From Mesonia mobilis DSM 19841 (GTDB taxonomy: Bacteria > Bacteroidota > Bacteroidia > Flavobacteriales > Flavobacteriaceae), in NCBI RefSeq assembly GCF_000423405.1, contig NZ_AUHX01000011.1:54955-118954 (forward strand): a stretch of 64,000 nt of DNA. The letters run 5' to 3'. The notes below the pieces were generated by a model. That model worked only from the letters and a program-made list of their open reading frames with translations, did not search any database and had not been told where the DNA came from. Both the position numbers and the translations under genes were made by a program. Positions 28,690 to 37,923 of this stretch are shown here, piece after piece (within the stretch, counting starts at the first letter, position 1; each line of letters begins with the position of its first letter).

Positions 28690-30678
28690 ATGAAAAAAAT
28701 TACTCTCTTTTTGTTTTGTATAATTTGTTTGCAAAACCTGTATTCTCAAAACATCGACTTTCCTGATGAAAATTTAAAAAATGCTTTATTAGAATATGAA
28801 CCTATTATCGATACAAACGATGATGGAGAAATACAGATTTCTGAAGCCTTAGCCGTAACAGAATTACAATTAAATTTTTATTACACCAATTATAATATAA
28901 CCGATCCAACAGGTTTAGAGAATTTTGAAAACTTAACTGATTTAGATTTGTATGGTAATTCTATTACTAGTATTGAGGTAAGCTCATTAATAAACTTAGA
29001 ATATCTATACCTTGGAAACAATTCTATAACCGGTATAGATGTAAGTAATAATGTTGCCTTGCTATATTTTGATATTTATGATAACTTAATAACAGAGTTA
29101 GATGTTTCCCAAAACCCTAACATAATAGGGCTTAGTTTTTTTGATAATACAGAATTAACTTATTTAAATTTGAAAAATGGTAATTCGTCTAATATTAGTC
29201 TTGGTGAAGGGTTTTATGAAACTCCTAACTTAGAACTAGTATGCGTAGATGAGATTGATATATTTAATCCTTGGGAATATCAACAATTACAGGAAATTAA
29301 TGCTTCAATAACAACAAATTGTAATTTTGGTGATGATGAACTTAATTTGGTTAGTGGCTTTGTGAAGTACGATATTGGCTTAGGCTGCGATGATGTTTCT
29401 GCTGCAACGGTTGCAAATACTTTCGTTTTTGCAAATGTAGGTGGATATGATTATGCAACACTAACCCAAGCAAATGGATATTACGCATTATATACTACTG
29501 AAGGAAATAATACACTAACGGCTTTTTCTGCTAACTCGAATTTTACATTCACACCTGCTTCAGAGCAAGTAGATTTTACAGGTTATGGTAATCAAGCTAC
29601 CGTAAATTTTTGTGCGGAAGCGAATGCAGAAGTTAATGATGCTTCAATTGTATTATTACCAATTGGTGGTGCGGTTCCGGGTTTTTCAAGCAATTATCAA
29701 ATCGTTATCACTAACCAAGGAACAACAGATTTAGATGGAGAGATCCTACTTACCTATAATGAGAATTTACAAACTTTTATTGAGGCTTCACCTTCAGAAA
29801 GCACCGCCACAAACAATACCTTAAGTTTTAGTTTTACAGATATAGCTCCTTTTCAAAGTGATTATATAAACGTTGAATTTTTAAACGCGCAACCTCCAAC
29901 TCTAACTAGTGGTGATATATTAGATTTTAATGTTGAAGTAATACCTTCTGTTACAGATGATAATTTAGAAAATAATGAATTTATTCTAAATCAAGAAGTG
30001 GTTAACTCTTACGACCCTAACGATAAACGAGTGTTAGAAGGCAGTCAAGTGCATATTGATGACGCTGGAAAGTATTTGAATTATATTATTCGTTTTCAGA
30101 ATACGGGAACAGCAAATGCTCAAAGAGTAGCAATTCGAGATACATTAAGCGCAAATTTAGATTGGAATTCCCTTCAAATGATATCTTCTAGTGATAGTTA
30201 TCAAGTAAATATAAAAAATGGTAATGCCGTAGAATTTGTTTTTGATGGTATAAATTTACCTTACGAAGATGCCGATGTAGAGGGAAGTCAAGGTTATATC
30301 GCTTATAAGATAAAGCCGAAGTCAGGTATTGCTGTAGGAGATATAATTGCCGGAGATGCAGCGATCTATTTCGATTTTAATGAGCCAATTATTACGAATG
30401 AAGTTTCTACAGAATTTGTAGAAGAGTTATCAGTAGCTTCTTCAGATTTTTCAGCGGAAGTAAACTTATATCCTAACCCGACAAGTGGGGTGGTAAGTAT
30501 TCAGAATAATTCAGCATTGCCAATAGAAAATGTAGAATTTTATTCCATCACCGGTCAAAAAGTGTTGACTTCAACTTCCACACAAATCGATCTTTCAGCC
30601 TTGAATAGTGGCGTTTATTTTGTGAAACTAATTGCTGCAGAAGGAACTGCGATCACTAAAAAAGTGGTCAAACAATAA
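28690..30678 (+). CDS. Secreted leucine-rich-repeat protein with T9SS type A sorting signal (copy 2)
   Basis: A 662-residue paralogue of the preceding gene. It has a signal peptide (ITLFLFCIICLQNLYSQ), LRRs at about residues 65-170 (LTDLDLYGNSITSIEVSSLI), the middle domain with FTGYGNQATVNFCAE, the DUF11/DUF7619-like domain, and the T9SS type A signal VNLYPNPTSGVVSIQNN. The ATG is preceded by AT-rich DNA. A CAGGGGGATTTTT element lies 54 bases upstream and is also found before the giant protein at 55530. Its function is unknown; LRR surface proteins often bind proteins or glycans. Confidence 0.85.
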   Translation: MKKITLFLFCIICLQNLYSQNIDFPDENLKNALLEYEPIIDTNDDGEIQISEALAVTELQLNFYYTNYNITDPTGLENFENLTDLDLYGNSITSIEVSSLINLEYLYLGNNSITGIDVSNNVALLYFDIYDNLITELDVSQNPNIIGLSFFDNTELTYLNLKNGNSSNISLGEGFYETPNLELVCVDEIDIFNPWEYQQLQEINASITTNCNFGDDELNLVSGFVKYDIGLGCDDVSAATVANTFVFANVGGYDYATLTQANGYYALYTTEGNNTLTAFSANSNFTFTPASEQVDFTGYGNQATVNFCAEANAEVNDASIVLLPIGGAVPGFSSNYQIVITNQGTTDLDGEILLTYNENLQTFIEASPSESTATNNTLSFSFTDIAPFQSDYINVEFLNAQPPTLTSGDILDFNVEVIPSVTDDNLENNEFILNQEVVNSYDPNDKRVLEGSQVHIDDAGKYLNYIIRFQNTGTANAQRVAIRDTLSANLDWNSLQMISSSDSYQVNIKNGNAVEFVFDGINLPYEDADVEGSQGYIAYKIKPKSGIAVGDIIAGDAAIYFDFNEPIITNEVSTEFVEELSVASSDFSAEVNLYPNPTSGVVSIQNNSALPIENVEFYSITGQKVLTSTSTQIDLSALNSGVYFVKLIAAEGTAITKKVVKQ

Positions 30679-30730
30679 AAATTTCAACATCTATAAAAAA
30701 GCAAGCTTATTTTTAGGCTTGCTTTTTTTA
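30001..30730 (+). repeat. Direct repeat unit B: 3' half of LRR gene 2 with its terminator
   Basis: Partner of 27886-28615. Both begin with GTTAACTCTTACGA and end with the AAGCAAGC hairpin terminator. Confidence 0.85.
30695..30730 (+). terminator. Rho-independent terminator after LRR gene 2
   Basis: AAAAAAGCAAGC pairs with GCTTGCTTTTTT, with a T run; a duplicate of the hairpin at 28580. Confidence 0.88.
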
Positions 30731-30757
30731 TTGTTATGCATCAAATCGTTAACTTTG
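30731..30757 (+). promoter_or_regulatory. Bacteroidota-type promoter upstream of ffh
   Basis: TTG at 30731, 16 bases, then TAACTTTG at 30750-30757. This fits the -33/-7 pattern, with a slightly short spacer. The ffh ATG is 28 bases further on. Confidence 0.55.
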
Positions 30758-30784
30758 CAAATCTCAAAAATTGACTGAAAGATT

Positions 30785-32113
30785 ATGTTTGATAATTTAA
30801 GTGATAAGTTAGATAAGGCATTACACGTATTAAAAGGGCACGGCCAAATTACCGAAGTTAATGTTGCAGAAACCTTAAAAGAGGTAAGAAGAGCATTGGT
30901 AGATGCCGATGTAAATTTTAAAACGGCTAAAAACTTTACCAATGAGGTAAAAGAAAAAGCATTAGGGCAAAATGTACTTACGGCCTTAAAGCCGGGAGAA
31001 CTTATGGTGAAGCTTGTAAAAGACGAGCTTACCGAACTTATGGGAGGCGATGCAGAAGGAATTAACCTTTCAGGCAATCCTAGCGTAATTTTAATGTCTG
31101 GTTTACAGGGTAGTGGTAAAACAACTTTCTCTGGTAAACTTGCCAATTACCTTAAAACTAAAAAAACAAAGAATCCTTTACTGGTAGCTTGTGATGTTTA
31201 CCGTCCGGCGGCGATCGATCAGTTACACGTAGTAGGAGATCAAATTGGGGTTGAAGTATTTTCAGATCGAGAAGAAAAAAATCCGGTAGCTATTTCTCAA
31301 AAAGCGATCGCTTACGCTAAAGAAAACGGTCATAATGTGGTAATTATCGATACCGCAGGTCGTTTAGCTGTAGATGAAGCGATGATGAATGAAATTTCAG
31401 ATATTCATAAAGCGATCGAGCCACAAGAAACCTTATTTGTTGTCGATTCGATGACAGGGCAAGATGCGGTAAATACAGCAAAAGCCTTTAACGATACGCT
31501 AAACTTTGACGGTGTTATTCTTACCAAATTAGATGGTGATACTCGTGGTGGTGCGGCCATCTCTATTAAATCTGTGGTTAATAAACCTATCAAGTTTATT
31601 GGTACCGGTGAGAAGATGGAAGCGATCGATGTCTTCTATCCTTCACGTATGGCAGATCGTATCTTGGGAATGGGAGATGTGGTTTCTTTAGTAGAAAGAG
31701 CTCAAGAACAATACGACGAAGAAGAAGCGAGAAAACTTCAGAAGAAAATTGCTAAAAACCAGTTTGGGTTTGACGATTTCTTAAATCAAATTCAGCAGGT
31801 GAAGAAAATGGGTAACATGAAAGACCTTATTGGTATGATACCCGGAGCAGGAAAAGCAATGAAAGATATCGATATTGATGATGATGCTTTTAAACATATT
31901 GAAGCGATCATTCATTCAATGACACCTGAAGAGCGTTCTACACCATCATTGATCAATGCGAGTAGAAAACGCAGAATCGGCAAAGGTTCCGGTACATCGG
32001 TAACGCAAGTAAATCAATTATTGAAGCAGTTTGACCAAATGAGTAAAATGATGAAGATGATGCAAGGCGGCGGCGGAAAGAAAATGATGCAAATGATGCG
32101 CGGAATGAAATAA
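30785..32113 (+). CDS. ffh: Signal recognition particle protein Ffh (SRP54)
   Basis: Ffh binds signal sequences and 4.5S RNA and delivers ribosomes to FtsY and SecYEG. The 442-residue protein has the N-domain helix bundle, the GTPase G-domain (P-loop GLQGSGKTTFSGKLA, DTAGRLAVD, TKLDGDTRGGAA) and a methionine-rich M-domain ending MMKMMQGGGGKKMMQMMRGM. It is full length. It has its own promoter element and terminator. Confidence 0.98.
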   Translation: MFDNLSDKLDKALHVLKGHGQITEVNVAETLKEVRRALVDADVNFKTAKNFTNEVKEKALGQNVLTALKPGELMVKLVKDELTELMGGDAEGINLSGNPSVILMSGLQGSGKTTFSGKLANYLKTKKTKNPLLVACDVYRPAAIDQLHVVGDQIGVEVFSDREEKNPVAISQKAIAYAKENGHNVVIIDTAGRLAVDEAMMNEISDIHKAIEPQETLFVVDSMTGQDAVNTAKAFNDTLNFDGVILTKLDGDTRGGAAISIKSVVNKPIKFIGTGEKMEAIDVFYPSRMADRILGMGDVVSLVERAQEQYDEEEARKLQKKIAKNQFGFDDFLNQIQQVKKMGNMKDLIGMIPGAGKAMKDIDIDDDAFKHIEAIIHSMTPEERSTPSLINASRKRRIGKGSGTSVTQVNQLLKQFDQMSKMMKMMQGGGGKKMMQMMRGMK

Positions 32114-32119
32114 AACATC

Positions 32120-32151
32120 AAGGCTGGGAGCAAAATACCCGGCCTTTTTTT
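32120..32151 (+). terminator. Rho-independent terminator after ffh
   Basis: AAGGCTGGG pairs with CCCGGCCTT (G-T pair inside), loop of about nine bases, followed by a T run. Confidence 0.75.
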
Positions 32152-32199
32152 ATAATAAGAATTTAGAACTTAGTATTACCCAGATTCAAATTAAATAAA

Positions 32200-33090
32200 A
32201 TGATCCTTTTAAACGGTAAGAAAATTAGTAACGACATTAAAAATGAAATCACGGCAGAGGTTGAAAAAATGAAAAGCCGTGAAGAAAAAGTGCCGCATTT
32301 AGCTGCAATTATTGTAGGGAACGATGGTGCGAGTATGACCTATGTAAACAGTAAGGTAAAAGCTTGTGAGCGCGTTGGTTTTGAATCTACTTTAGTAAGA
32401 ATGTCTGGGACAACCAGTGAGATGGAATTGCTTGATAAAATTGAAGAATTAAACCAAGATGATGATATCGATGGGTTTATTGTTCAGTTGCCGTTACCAC
32501 CGCAAATCGATACGCAAAAAGTATTAATGGCAGTAGATCCAGATAAAGATGTAGATGGTTTTCACCCTACCAATTTTGGGAAAATGTCGTTAGATATGAC
32601 CTCTTTTATTCCGGCAACTCCGTTTGGGATCTTAGAATTATTAGAGCGTTACGATATTCCTACCAAAGGAAAGCACACCGTAGTAATTGGTCGTAGTCAT
32701 ATTGTAGGAAGGCCGATGAGTATTTTAATGGGAAGAAGCGGTTTCCCGGGGAATTCAACAGTTACGTTAACACATAAATACACAAAAAATATTACCCAGA
32801 TCACTTCGCAAGCAGATATTATTATCATTGCGGTGGGAATACCTCATTTCTTAAAAGCTGAAATGATTAAAGACGACGCTGTAGTGATCGATGTGGGGAT
32901 TACTAGAGTTTCAGATGAATCTACGCAGAAAGGTTATAAGATTGTAGGTGATGTAGATTTTGATAATGTGAAGAAAAAAGCCTCTTACTTAACTCCGGTT
33001 CCCGGTGGAGTAGGACCAATGACGATCGCGATGTTGCTGAAGAATACTTTACTTGCAAGAGAACGTCACAGAAAAAGAGAAAAATTATAG
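32200..33090 (+). CDS. folD: Methylenetetrahydrofolate dehydrogenase/cyclohydrolase
   Basis: FolD interconverts 5,10-methylene- and 10-formyl-tetrahydrofolate using NADP. The 296-residue product has the substrate-binding MTYVNSKVKACERVGF with the catalytic Lys, the signature DGFIVQLPLPPQIDTQKVLM and PVPGGVGPMTIAMLLKNT near the end. All are intact. It ends at a bidirectional terminator shared with the minus-strand genes. Confidence 0.97.
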   Translation: MILLNGKKISNDIKNEITAEVEKMKSREEKVPHLAAIIVGNDGASMTYVNSKVKACERVGFESTLVRMSGTTSEMELLDKIEELNQDDDIDGFIVQLPLPPQIDTQKVLMAVDPDKDVDGFHPTNFGKMSLDMTSFIPATPFGILELLERYDIPTKGKHTVVIGRSHIVGRPMSILMGRSGFPGNSTVTLTHKYTKNITQITSQADIIIIAVGIPHFLKAEMIKDDAVVIDVGITRVSDESTQKGYKIVGDVDFDNVKKKASYLTPVPGGVGPMTIAMLLKNTLLARERHRKREKL

Positions 33091-33110
33091 TCGATAAAAT
33101 TCTATTGAAT

Positions 33111-33142
33111 AAAAAAGGAAACCGATTTGGTTTCCTTTTTTT
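33111..33142. terminator. Bidirectional terminator between folD and the DUF1232 gene
   Basis: AAAAAAGGAAACC pairs perfectly with GGTTTCCTTTTTT around GATTT. The A and T tracts on both sides make it work for both converging transcripts. Confidence 0.88.
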
Positions 33143-33145
33143 GTT

Positions 33146-33544
33146 TTAATCTTGTTCGAGTTTCCAGTCTAAGTATTTGTGTAGATCACTTTCAATAAAG
33201 CGTAACGCAAGTGCCAAAACACTAGCATCATCAACATAACCAAACCCGGGAATAAAATCTGGGATAATATCTAACGGATTCAAAACATATAACAGCGCAA
33301 ATACGATAGAAGCAATAGTAAACCAAGGGATATCTCTATAAACTCCCAGTTTATAATCTTTCAGCATATTCACCATTAGTTTGCCTAGTTCTGTGTATTT
33401 TTTTAAAACACCTGCGGTAGACATTTTTCTATCAATTTCTTCTTGATTATCTAAGGTTTCTGTGATATCTTCAGGTCTAGATTTGTTAGCCTCTTTTCTA
33501 ACGTAATCTTCATTAATTTTATCTTTTATCTTATCGAATATCAT
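33146..33544 (-). CDS. YkvA/DUF1232-family membrane protein
   Basis: 132 residues with a polar N-terminal half and the DUF1232 core at about residues 70-120: DIPWFTIASIVFALLYVLNP followed by LDIIPDFIPGFGYVDDASVL. The family function is not established. It starts one base after the stop codon of the AI-2E-family gene upstream, so the two are one transcript. Confidence 0.85.
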   Translation of the reverse strand: MIFDKIKDKINEDYVRKEANKSRPEDITETLDNQEEIDRKMSTAGVLKKYTELGKLMVNMLKDYKLGVYRDIPWFTIASIVFALLYVLNPLDIIPDFIPGFGYVDDASVLALALRFIESDLHKYLDWKLEQD

Positions 33545-33545
33545 A

Positions 33546-34640
33546 TTATAATTTTTTAGCGTTACTTTCTTCTTTCAATTCTTTATTATTTACTTCTTCC
33601 GTAATATTCTCTTCGGAAGATTTAATTTTAGACTTTTCTTTTCCGTATTCTTTTTTGTAGATCATTACGATCAATAAAAATAAAGATACTAAAAGCGGAC
33701 CAAAAATTAAGCCTATAAAACCGAATAACGGCACTCCAACGACTACTCCAATTAAAGTAATTAGTGGATGAACATCAGACAAACGTTTTAACACGTATAA
33801 GCGAATAATATTATCTGAAGAACCGACCACAACAATACCATAAATTAATACCGCAATTGCCTGCCAGTTTTCTCCTTGGGTAAACATTAAAATGGTTACT
33901 GGTACAATACCAATAGCTGTACCTACAAACGGAATTATCGAGCCAATCGTTGTAATTACAAACCAAAAAAACGGGTTAGGGACACCAAAAATTAAAAAAC
34001 CGATTAAGGCAACAATTCCTTGAACGATCGCAACCAAAGGAATACCAATTGCGTTTGCTTTTACCATATTACTACTTTCTTTACCTATGAGTAGCAAATT
34101 CTCGTGATTGATAGGTAAATATTCATCTAAAGAAGCTCTAATTTTATCTTGAAAGGTGAGCATATAGTAGAGAATAAAATACATAATACCAATGGCGATA
34201 AAAGCATTAAATGTACCGCCGGCAAGACTTTGTAAATTGGTAGAAACCCAACTGGTAATTTCTGAAGTATTTATTTGATCACTAATATTATAGTTTAATG
34301 AATGTTCCCAAGTATCAACCTGGTTTTTTATAGCAGTGACCACACGTTCAGAATTATTAACTGCTTTTCCTATTTTAGAAGTCAGCATTAAGATGATTCC
34401 GGTAATAGGTACTAAAATTCCTATAAAAGAACCCACCATTAATAAGGCGGCAGCTAAATCTTTATGCCAACCTTTATTCACAAGCTTTTGCATCCAGCCT
34501 TTCAACAAAAAATATAAAGTGATTGCTCCTAAAATACCGGAGAGGTAAGGCGTTAACTCCTTAAAAATTAAAAAACCTAAAAATAAAATGAGCAACAAGA
34601 TAAAAAGTTGTCTCACTAAGGCGGGTTGTAGTTGTTTCAT
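33546..34640 (-). CDS. AI-2E family (PerM/YdiK-like) transporter
   Basis: A 364-residue membrane protein with about seven or eight hydrophobic segments and the family pattern FVITTIGSIIPFVGTAIGIV and DNIIRLYVLKRLSDVHPLIT. The C-terminus is charged and low in complexity (KEYGKEKSKIKSSEENITEE). Family members export autoinducer-2 or act as ion exchangers; the substrate here is unknown. It starts three bases downstream of the VOC gene. Confidence 0.85.
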   Translation of the reverse strand: MKQLQPALVRQLFILLLILFLGFLIFKELTPYLSGILGAITLYFLLKGWMQKLVNKGWHKDLAAALLMVGSFIGILVPITGIILMLTSKIGKAVNNSERVVTAIKNQVDTWEHSLNYNISDQINTSEITSWVSTNLQSLAGGTFNAFIAIGIMYFILYYMLTFQDKIRASLDEYLPINHENLLLIGKESSNMVKANAIGIPLVAIVQGIVALIGFLIFGVPNPFFWFVITTIGSIIPFVGTAIGIVPVTILMFTQGENWQAIAVLIYGIVVVGSSDNIIRLYVLKRLSDVHPLITLIGVVVGVPLFGFIGLIFGPLLVSLFLLIVMIYKKEYGKEKSKIKSSEENITEEVNNKELKEESNAKKL

Positions 34641-34643
34641 AAA

Positions 34644-35069
34644 TTATTTTGCAAATAACTGTTGTTGATCTTTAAAAGCTTTAAATTCTAAAGCATTTCC
34701 GCAGGGATCATAAAAAAACATTGTGGCTTGTTCACCGGGTTTGTCTTTAAATCGAATGTAAGGTTCGATTTCAAAAGTGATATTTTTCTGCTGAAGTTTT
34801 TCTGAAAAACTATGAAAATCTTCCCATGTTAGCACAACTCCAAAATGCGGAATAGGCACCGCTTTTCCATCAACAGGATTGGTAGCTTTTTTAGAAATAG
34901 CTTCTTTCTCTTTGTAATGAATCACTAACTGATGTCCAAAAAAATCGAAATCTACCCAATGCTCATCGCTTCTACCTTCTTGAAGTTCTAAGGTGTCACG
35001 ATAAAAAGTTCTTGCAGCTTCGAGATCATCAACAGGAATAGCTAAATGAAAAGGTTGAATTTTACTCAT
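34644..35069 (-). CDS. VOC-superfamily (glyoxalase-like) protein
   Basis: 141 residues with two beta-alpha-beta-beta-beta modules: FHLAIPVDDLEAARTFYRDT begins the first, and the C-terminal YDPCGNALEFKAF carries a likely metal-ligand Glu. Metal ligands could be His8, His47 or His51 and the C-terminal Glu, by family analogy. The substrate is unknown; this is a typical small cytoplasmic dioxygenase/isomerase-fold protein. It lies in the minus-strand cluster, two bases after the preceding gene. Confidence 0.82.
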   Translation of the reverse strand: MSKIQPFHLAIPVDDLEAARTFYRDTLELQEGRSDEHWVDFDFFGHQLVIHYKEKEAISKKATNPVDGKAVPIPHFGVVLTWEDFHSFSEKLQQKNITFEIEPYIRFKDKPGEQATMFFYDPCGNALEFKAFKDQQQLFAK

Positions 35070-35071
35070 GA

Positions 35072-35308
35072 TTAATTATTTCTAAGTGCGTGAATTAATT
35101 CATCTTTAGACATCGTAGAGCGTCCTTCAATCCCTACGTTTTTTGCCTGCTCGTATAATTCTTCTTTGGTGCGATTTTCATATTTTTCTGCTTTTCCGCC
35201 TTTCTTACCAGAATTTGGGGAGTTCGCAATGCGTGCAGATTTCTCTTTGCTGTAACCTTGATCGCGTAAAGCCTCGTATTGGTCTTCGTTCTTAATTTGT
35301 TTAGCCAT
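35072..35308 (-). CDS. Small Rho-N/SAP-like domain protein
   Basis: 78 residues, basic and hydrophilic. The N-terminal half YEALRDQGYSKEKSARIANS resembles the DUF7218 type. A Lys/Gly linker (GKKGGKAEKY) leads to a C-terminal helix-extended-loop-helix like the N-terminal domain of Rho (RTKEELYEQAKNVGIEGRST then MSKDELIHALR). This suggests nucleic-acid binding; the role is unknown. It is immediately upstream of the VOC gene. Confidence 0.75.
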   Translation of the reverse strand: MAKQIKNEDQYEALRDQGYSKEKSARIANSPNSGKKGGKAEKYENRTKEELYEQAKNVGIEGRSTMSKDELIHALRNN

Positions 35309-35358
35309 TTTTGTTTTAAAAATAGCAAGAATTAAAAAGCTTTACCCTTAAAAATATG

Positions 35359-36165
35359 TTACTTTTTACGCTTAACTCGTGGGCGCTTCGTATTTTGGTT
35401 TTCTTTTTTACTTTCTGTAGAAAGTTGAGAAGCTTCTTCGGTTTTGCTAGAATTACCAATAAGCTCGTTGAGGTTTTTAAATTCTTCAGCAGTAAGTTCA
35501 CGGTATTTACCAACCGGTAAATCTAATTCGATATTCATAATACGAATGCGTTTAAGCTTCGTAACCTCATAGCCTAAATATTCACACATTCTTCTAATCT
35601 GTCGGTTTAAACCTTGGGTAAGAATAATTCTAAATTCGTGACTGCCAACTTTAGAAACCTTACATTTTCGGGTAACAGTATCTAAAATAGGAACGCCATT
35701 ACTCATTTTATTTAAAAAGTCGTTGTTAATAGGCTTGTCAACCGTTACCAAATATTCTTTTTCGTGATTGTTTCTGGCGCGTAAAATTTTATTGACGATA
35801 TCACCATCATCGGTTAATAAAATTAAACCTTCACTGGGTTTATCTAATCGACCGATCGGGAAAATTCGTTTTGAGTAATTTATATAATCAATGATATTGT
35901 CTTTCTCTACACGCGTGTCGGTGGTGCAAACAATACCAATGGGTTTATTAAAAGCGAGGTAAACATTTTTTTCTTTTTTAGCTGAAATTAATTCGCCATT
36001 TACGCGAACTTCATCATCTTCAGAAATTTTTGTTCCCATTTCAGGAACTGCGCCATTTATCGTAACGCGACCTTGATCGATAAGTTGATCGGCTTTACGA
36101 CGTGAACAATAACCTACTTCACTTAAAAACTTATTAATTCGTTTTAATTTCTTCTCTTCTGCCAC
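35359..36165 (-). CDS. rluF: 23S rRNA pseudouridine synthase of the RluF/RsuA type
   Basis: 268 residues: an N-terminal S4 RNA-binding domain ([20 protein letters not shown]) and a catalytic domain with the RsuA-family motif [10 protein letters not shown] containing catalytic Asp108. The sequence [20 protein letters not shown] is typical of RluF, which modifies U2604 in E. coli 23S rRNA. A basic tail ([11 protein letters not shown]) closes the protein. The exact target site here is inferred. Confidence 0.88.
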   Translation of the reverse strand: MAEEKKLKRINKFLSEVGYCSRRKADQLIDQGRVTINGAVPEMGTKISEDDEVRVNGELISAKKEKNVYLAFNKPIGIVCTTDTRVEKDNIIDYINYSKRIFPIGRLDKPSEGLILLTDDGDIVNKILRARNNHEKEYLVTVDKPINNDFLNKMSNGVPILDTVTRKCKVSKVGSHEFRIILTQGLNRQIRRMCEYLGYEVTKLKRIRIMNIELDLPVGKYRELTAEEFKNLNELIGNSSKTEEASQLSTESKKENQNTKRPRVKRKK

Positions 36166-36177
36166 AACTAGGTGTTT

Positions 36178-37017
36178 TTATTGTTCTAGAAACTTAATAA
36201 TTGCTGAATAAATATCTTCATTGTTTAAAGAATGGCCGGCACCTTCAGTTTCAATAAATTCTGAATGTTGAAGGTTCTGATGAATGCTTTTTGAAGCTTC
36301 AACCGGAGCAATTTTATCATATTTATCGTGAATAACCAGCGTAGGTTGTTGCACTTCTTTTGCAAATTTAGCGATCGAAAATTCTGCAAATCTATAGCCC
36401 AACTTGGTTTGGAAGCGTTTTTCTAAACCTTTCATTACCCGAGGTTTTAAATTTAGAATTTCTTGATAATTGCTCATAATTGCAGAAAGCTCTGATGGCG
36501 GACCTAAAAGCACCAATTTCTGAATAGCTTTATTCGGGAATTCGTGCTGATGAAATACCGTTGTCATTCCGCCGATGCTATGCCCGATGATAACTTCAGG
36601 AGAAAATTCTTGTACCATTTTTTCAACACATTTTGTGTAAAGAGGTACGTGAATGTAATTTCCTGAAGAAAACCCGTGAGCCGGAGCATCGAAGGCATAA
36701 ATATTATAATTTTTAGCTTGTAGCTTTTCAATTAGCGCTTTCCATCGATGTGTGTTACTTTCCCAACCGTGAACTAATAAAATGTTCTTACCTGAACCCT
36801 TCCAATGATAGGTTTGTAGTTGAATCTCTTCAGCAATAACAGTTTTAGCTTTTGCCTGCGCAAGAAACTCTTCTTGTTCTGGTTTAACTCGACCACGACG
36901 AGGAGTGCAAAATAAGTAGAAGGCTTTTTTTACCGCTTTTTGGGGTTTAACTAGATGCAAGGTATTTAACCTTACGCCGATAATTTTTGGTAAATATTTA
37001 TTAATCGTTTTTTTCAT
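36178..37017 (-). CDS. Alpha/beta hydrolase
   Basis: 279 residues with the alpha/beta hydrolase triad: nucleophile Ser147 in GHSIGGM, an Asp in VIHDKYDKIAP and a His in EGAGHSLNNED. The oxyanion region is LVHGWESNTHRW. No signal peptide is obvious; the basic N-terminus is not hydrophobic. The substrate is unknown. It ends 12 bases before the rluF start codon, so co-transcription is likely. Confidence 0.85.
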   Translation of the reverse strand: MKKTINKYLPKIIGVRLNTLHLVKPQKAVKKAFYLFCTPRRGRVKPEQEEFLAQAKAKTVIAEEIQLQTYHWKGSGKNILLVHGWESNTHRWKALIEKLQAKNYNIYAFDAPAHGFSSGNYIHVPLYTKCVEKMVQEFSPEVIIGHSIGGMTTVFHQHEFPNKAIQKLVLLGPPSELSAIMSNYQEILNLKPRVMKGLEKRFQTKLGYRFAEFSIAKFAKEVQQPTLVIHDKYDKIAPVEASKSIHQNLQHSEFIETEGAGHSLNNEDIYSAIIKFLEQ

Positions 37018-37041
37018 ATTTAATTAAACCCGATGTTGAGG

Positions 37042-37224
37042 TTAAACTTCGTCGGTATCTTTTTTTCGCTTTACAATTCCGATGCCCGATAGAAAGAAAA
37101 TAAGTCCTACAATGGCAAATGCCCAAGGGCTAACTACATTTAAGCTTCCAAAAATACCGAAAACTCCTAAAACTAAACTTATCATTCCGCCAACAACTAA
37201 TACAATACCTAAAATCTTTATCAT
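37042..37224 (-). CDS. Small two-helix membrane protein, 60 residues
   Basis: Two hydrophobic segments (ILGIVLVVGGMISLVLGVFG and FAIVGLIFFLSGIGIV) are followed by a charged end (KRKKDTDEV). The function is not recognised. It lies 24 bases upstream of the hydrolase gene on the same strand. Short proteins of this kind are common next to envelope genes. Confidence 0.6.
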   Translation of the reverse strand: MIKILGIVLVVGGMISLVLGVFGIFGSLNVVSPWAFAIVGLIFFLSGIGIVKRKKDTDEV

Positions 37225-37307
37225 TTCTATTTTTTTTGGTTAGAAAATTAAAGATACTAGGTTGTTGTTTGCTTGTGTTAACGATTAACATTTTGTAAAC
37301 AAAAGGC

Positions 37308-37922
37308 TTATGGTAAGCTTTGCCATTTGGATATTTCTTTTTTTGCAGCTTCTTCTCCCGTCCACCTTAAAATTTGAACTTCGTCGTTAAGGTCATAGTT
37401 TTCAAACCAAGTCCCGATCATTTTTCTAATTTCAGGATATTTAGTTGAAAAGTCGTCAAAATTGGCAGCTTTAATGATTCGGTTTTTCTCTTCCGCCGGA
37501 ATCGCTATAATTTTATTGTCAGATTCTTCATCGTCACTTAATTCTAAAAGAGCGATCGGTATAATTTCAACAACGCTTCCTGTCGCTAAGTTTTCTCCTA
37601 AAATAAGCACATCAAGCGCATCGCCGTCACCACCTTTTTCAGGATCAGAATAGGTTGAAGGAATAAAACCGTAATTACCTAAATACGGTAAAAAATCGAT
37701 TATTCTGGCTTTTCCTTCCGTAGAATCGATCACAAACTTCCTCGAAATTTTGTCGTATTCAATTTTATGATTTGTACCTGCAGGTATTTCAACAACCGCC
37801 TGAACATTTTTAGATTTACTATAAGTAGGTAAATGATAGTAATCTTTGTCCGCTTCATTTTCTTTACAAGAAAAAAGTAGCAGAAAACTCAGAAAAAAAA
37901 TAATAAATGGGGTAGTTTTCAT
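37308..37922 (-). CDS. Inorganic pyrophosphatase with lipoprotein signal
   Basis: A family I (soluble-type) inorganic pyrophosphatase preceded by a lipoprotein signal. The start at 37922 gives MKTTPFIIFFLSFLLLFSCK with the lipid-attached Cys at position 19; an upstream in-frame start at 37964 would overlap the previous gene and bury the signal. The catalytic core shows EIPAGTNHKIEYDK and the acidic metal-binding motif GDGDALDVLIL. It would hydrolyse pyrophosphate outside the cytoplasm. It begins one base after the stop of the upstream lipoprotein gene. Confidence 0.88.
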   Translation of the reverse strand: MKTTPFIIFFLSFLLLFSCKENEADKDYYHLPTYSKSKNVQAVVEIPAGTNHKIEYDKISRKFVIDSTEGKARIIDFLPYLGNYGFIPSTYSDPEKGGDGDALDVLILGENLATGSVVEIIPIALLELSDDEESDNKIIAIPAEEKNRIIKAANFDDFSTKYPEIRKMIGTWFENYDLNDEVQILRWTGEEAAKKEISKWQSLP

Positions 37923-37923
37923 C

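Noticed and set aside
26512..30678. Insertion sequence or composite transposon made by the two similar blocks
   Set aside because: The duplicated DNA is coding for secreted proteins and their terminators; no transposase or terminal inverted repeats are seen.
30691..31146. Minus-strand open frame of 151 codons over the start of ffh
   Set aside because: It is antisense to the well-conserved N and G domains of Ffh and starts inside the G-domain; a shadow of the real gene.
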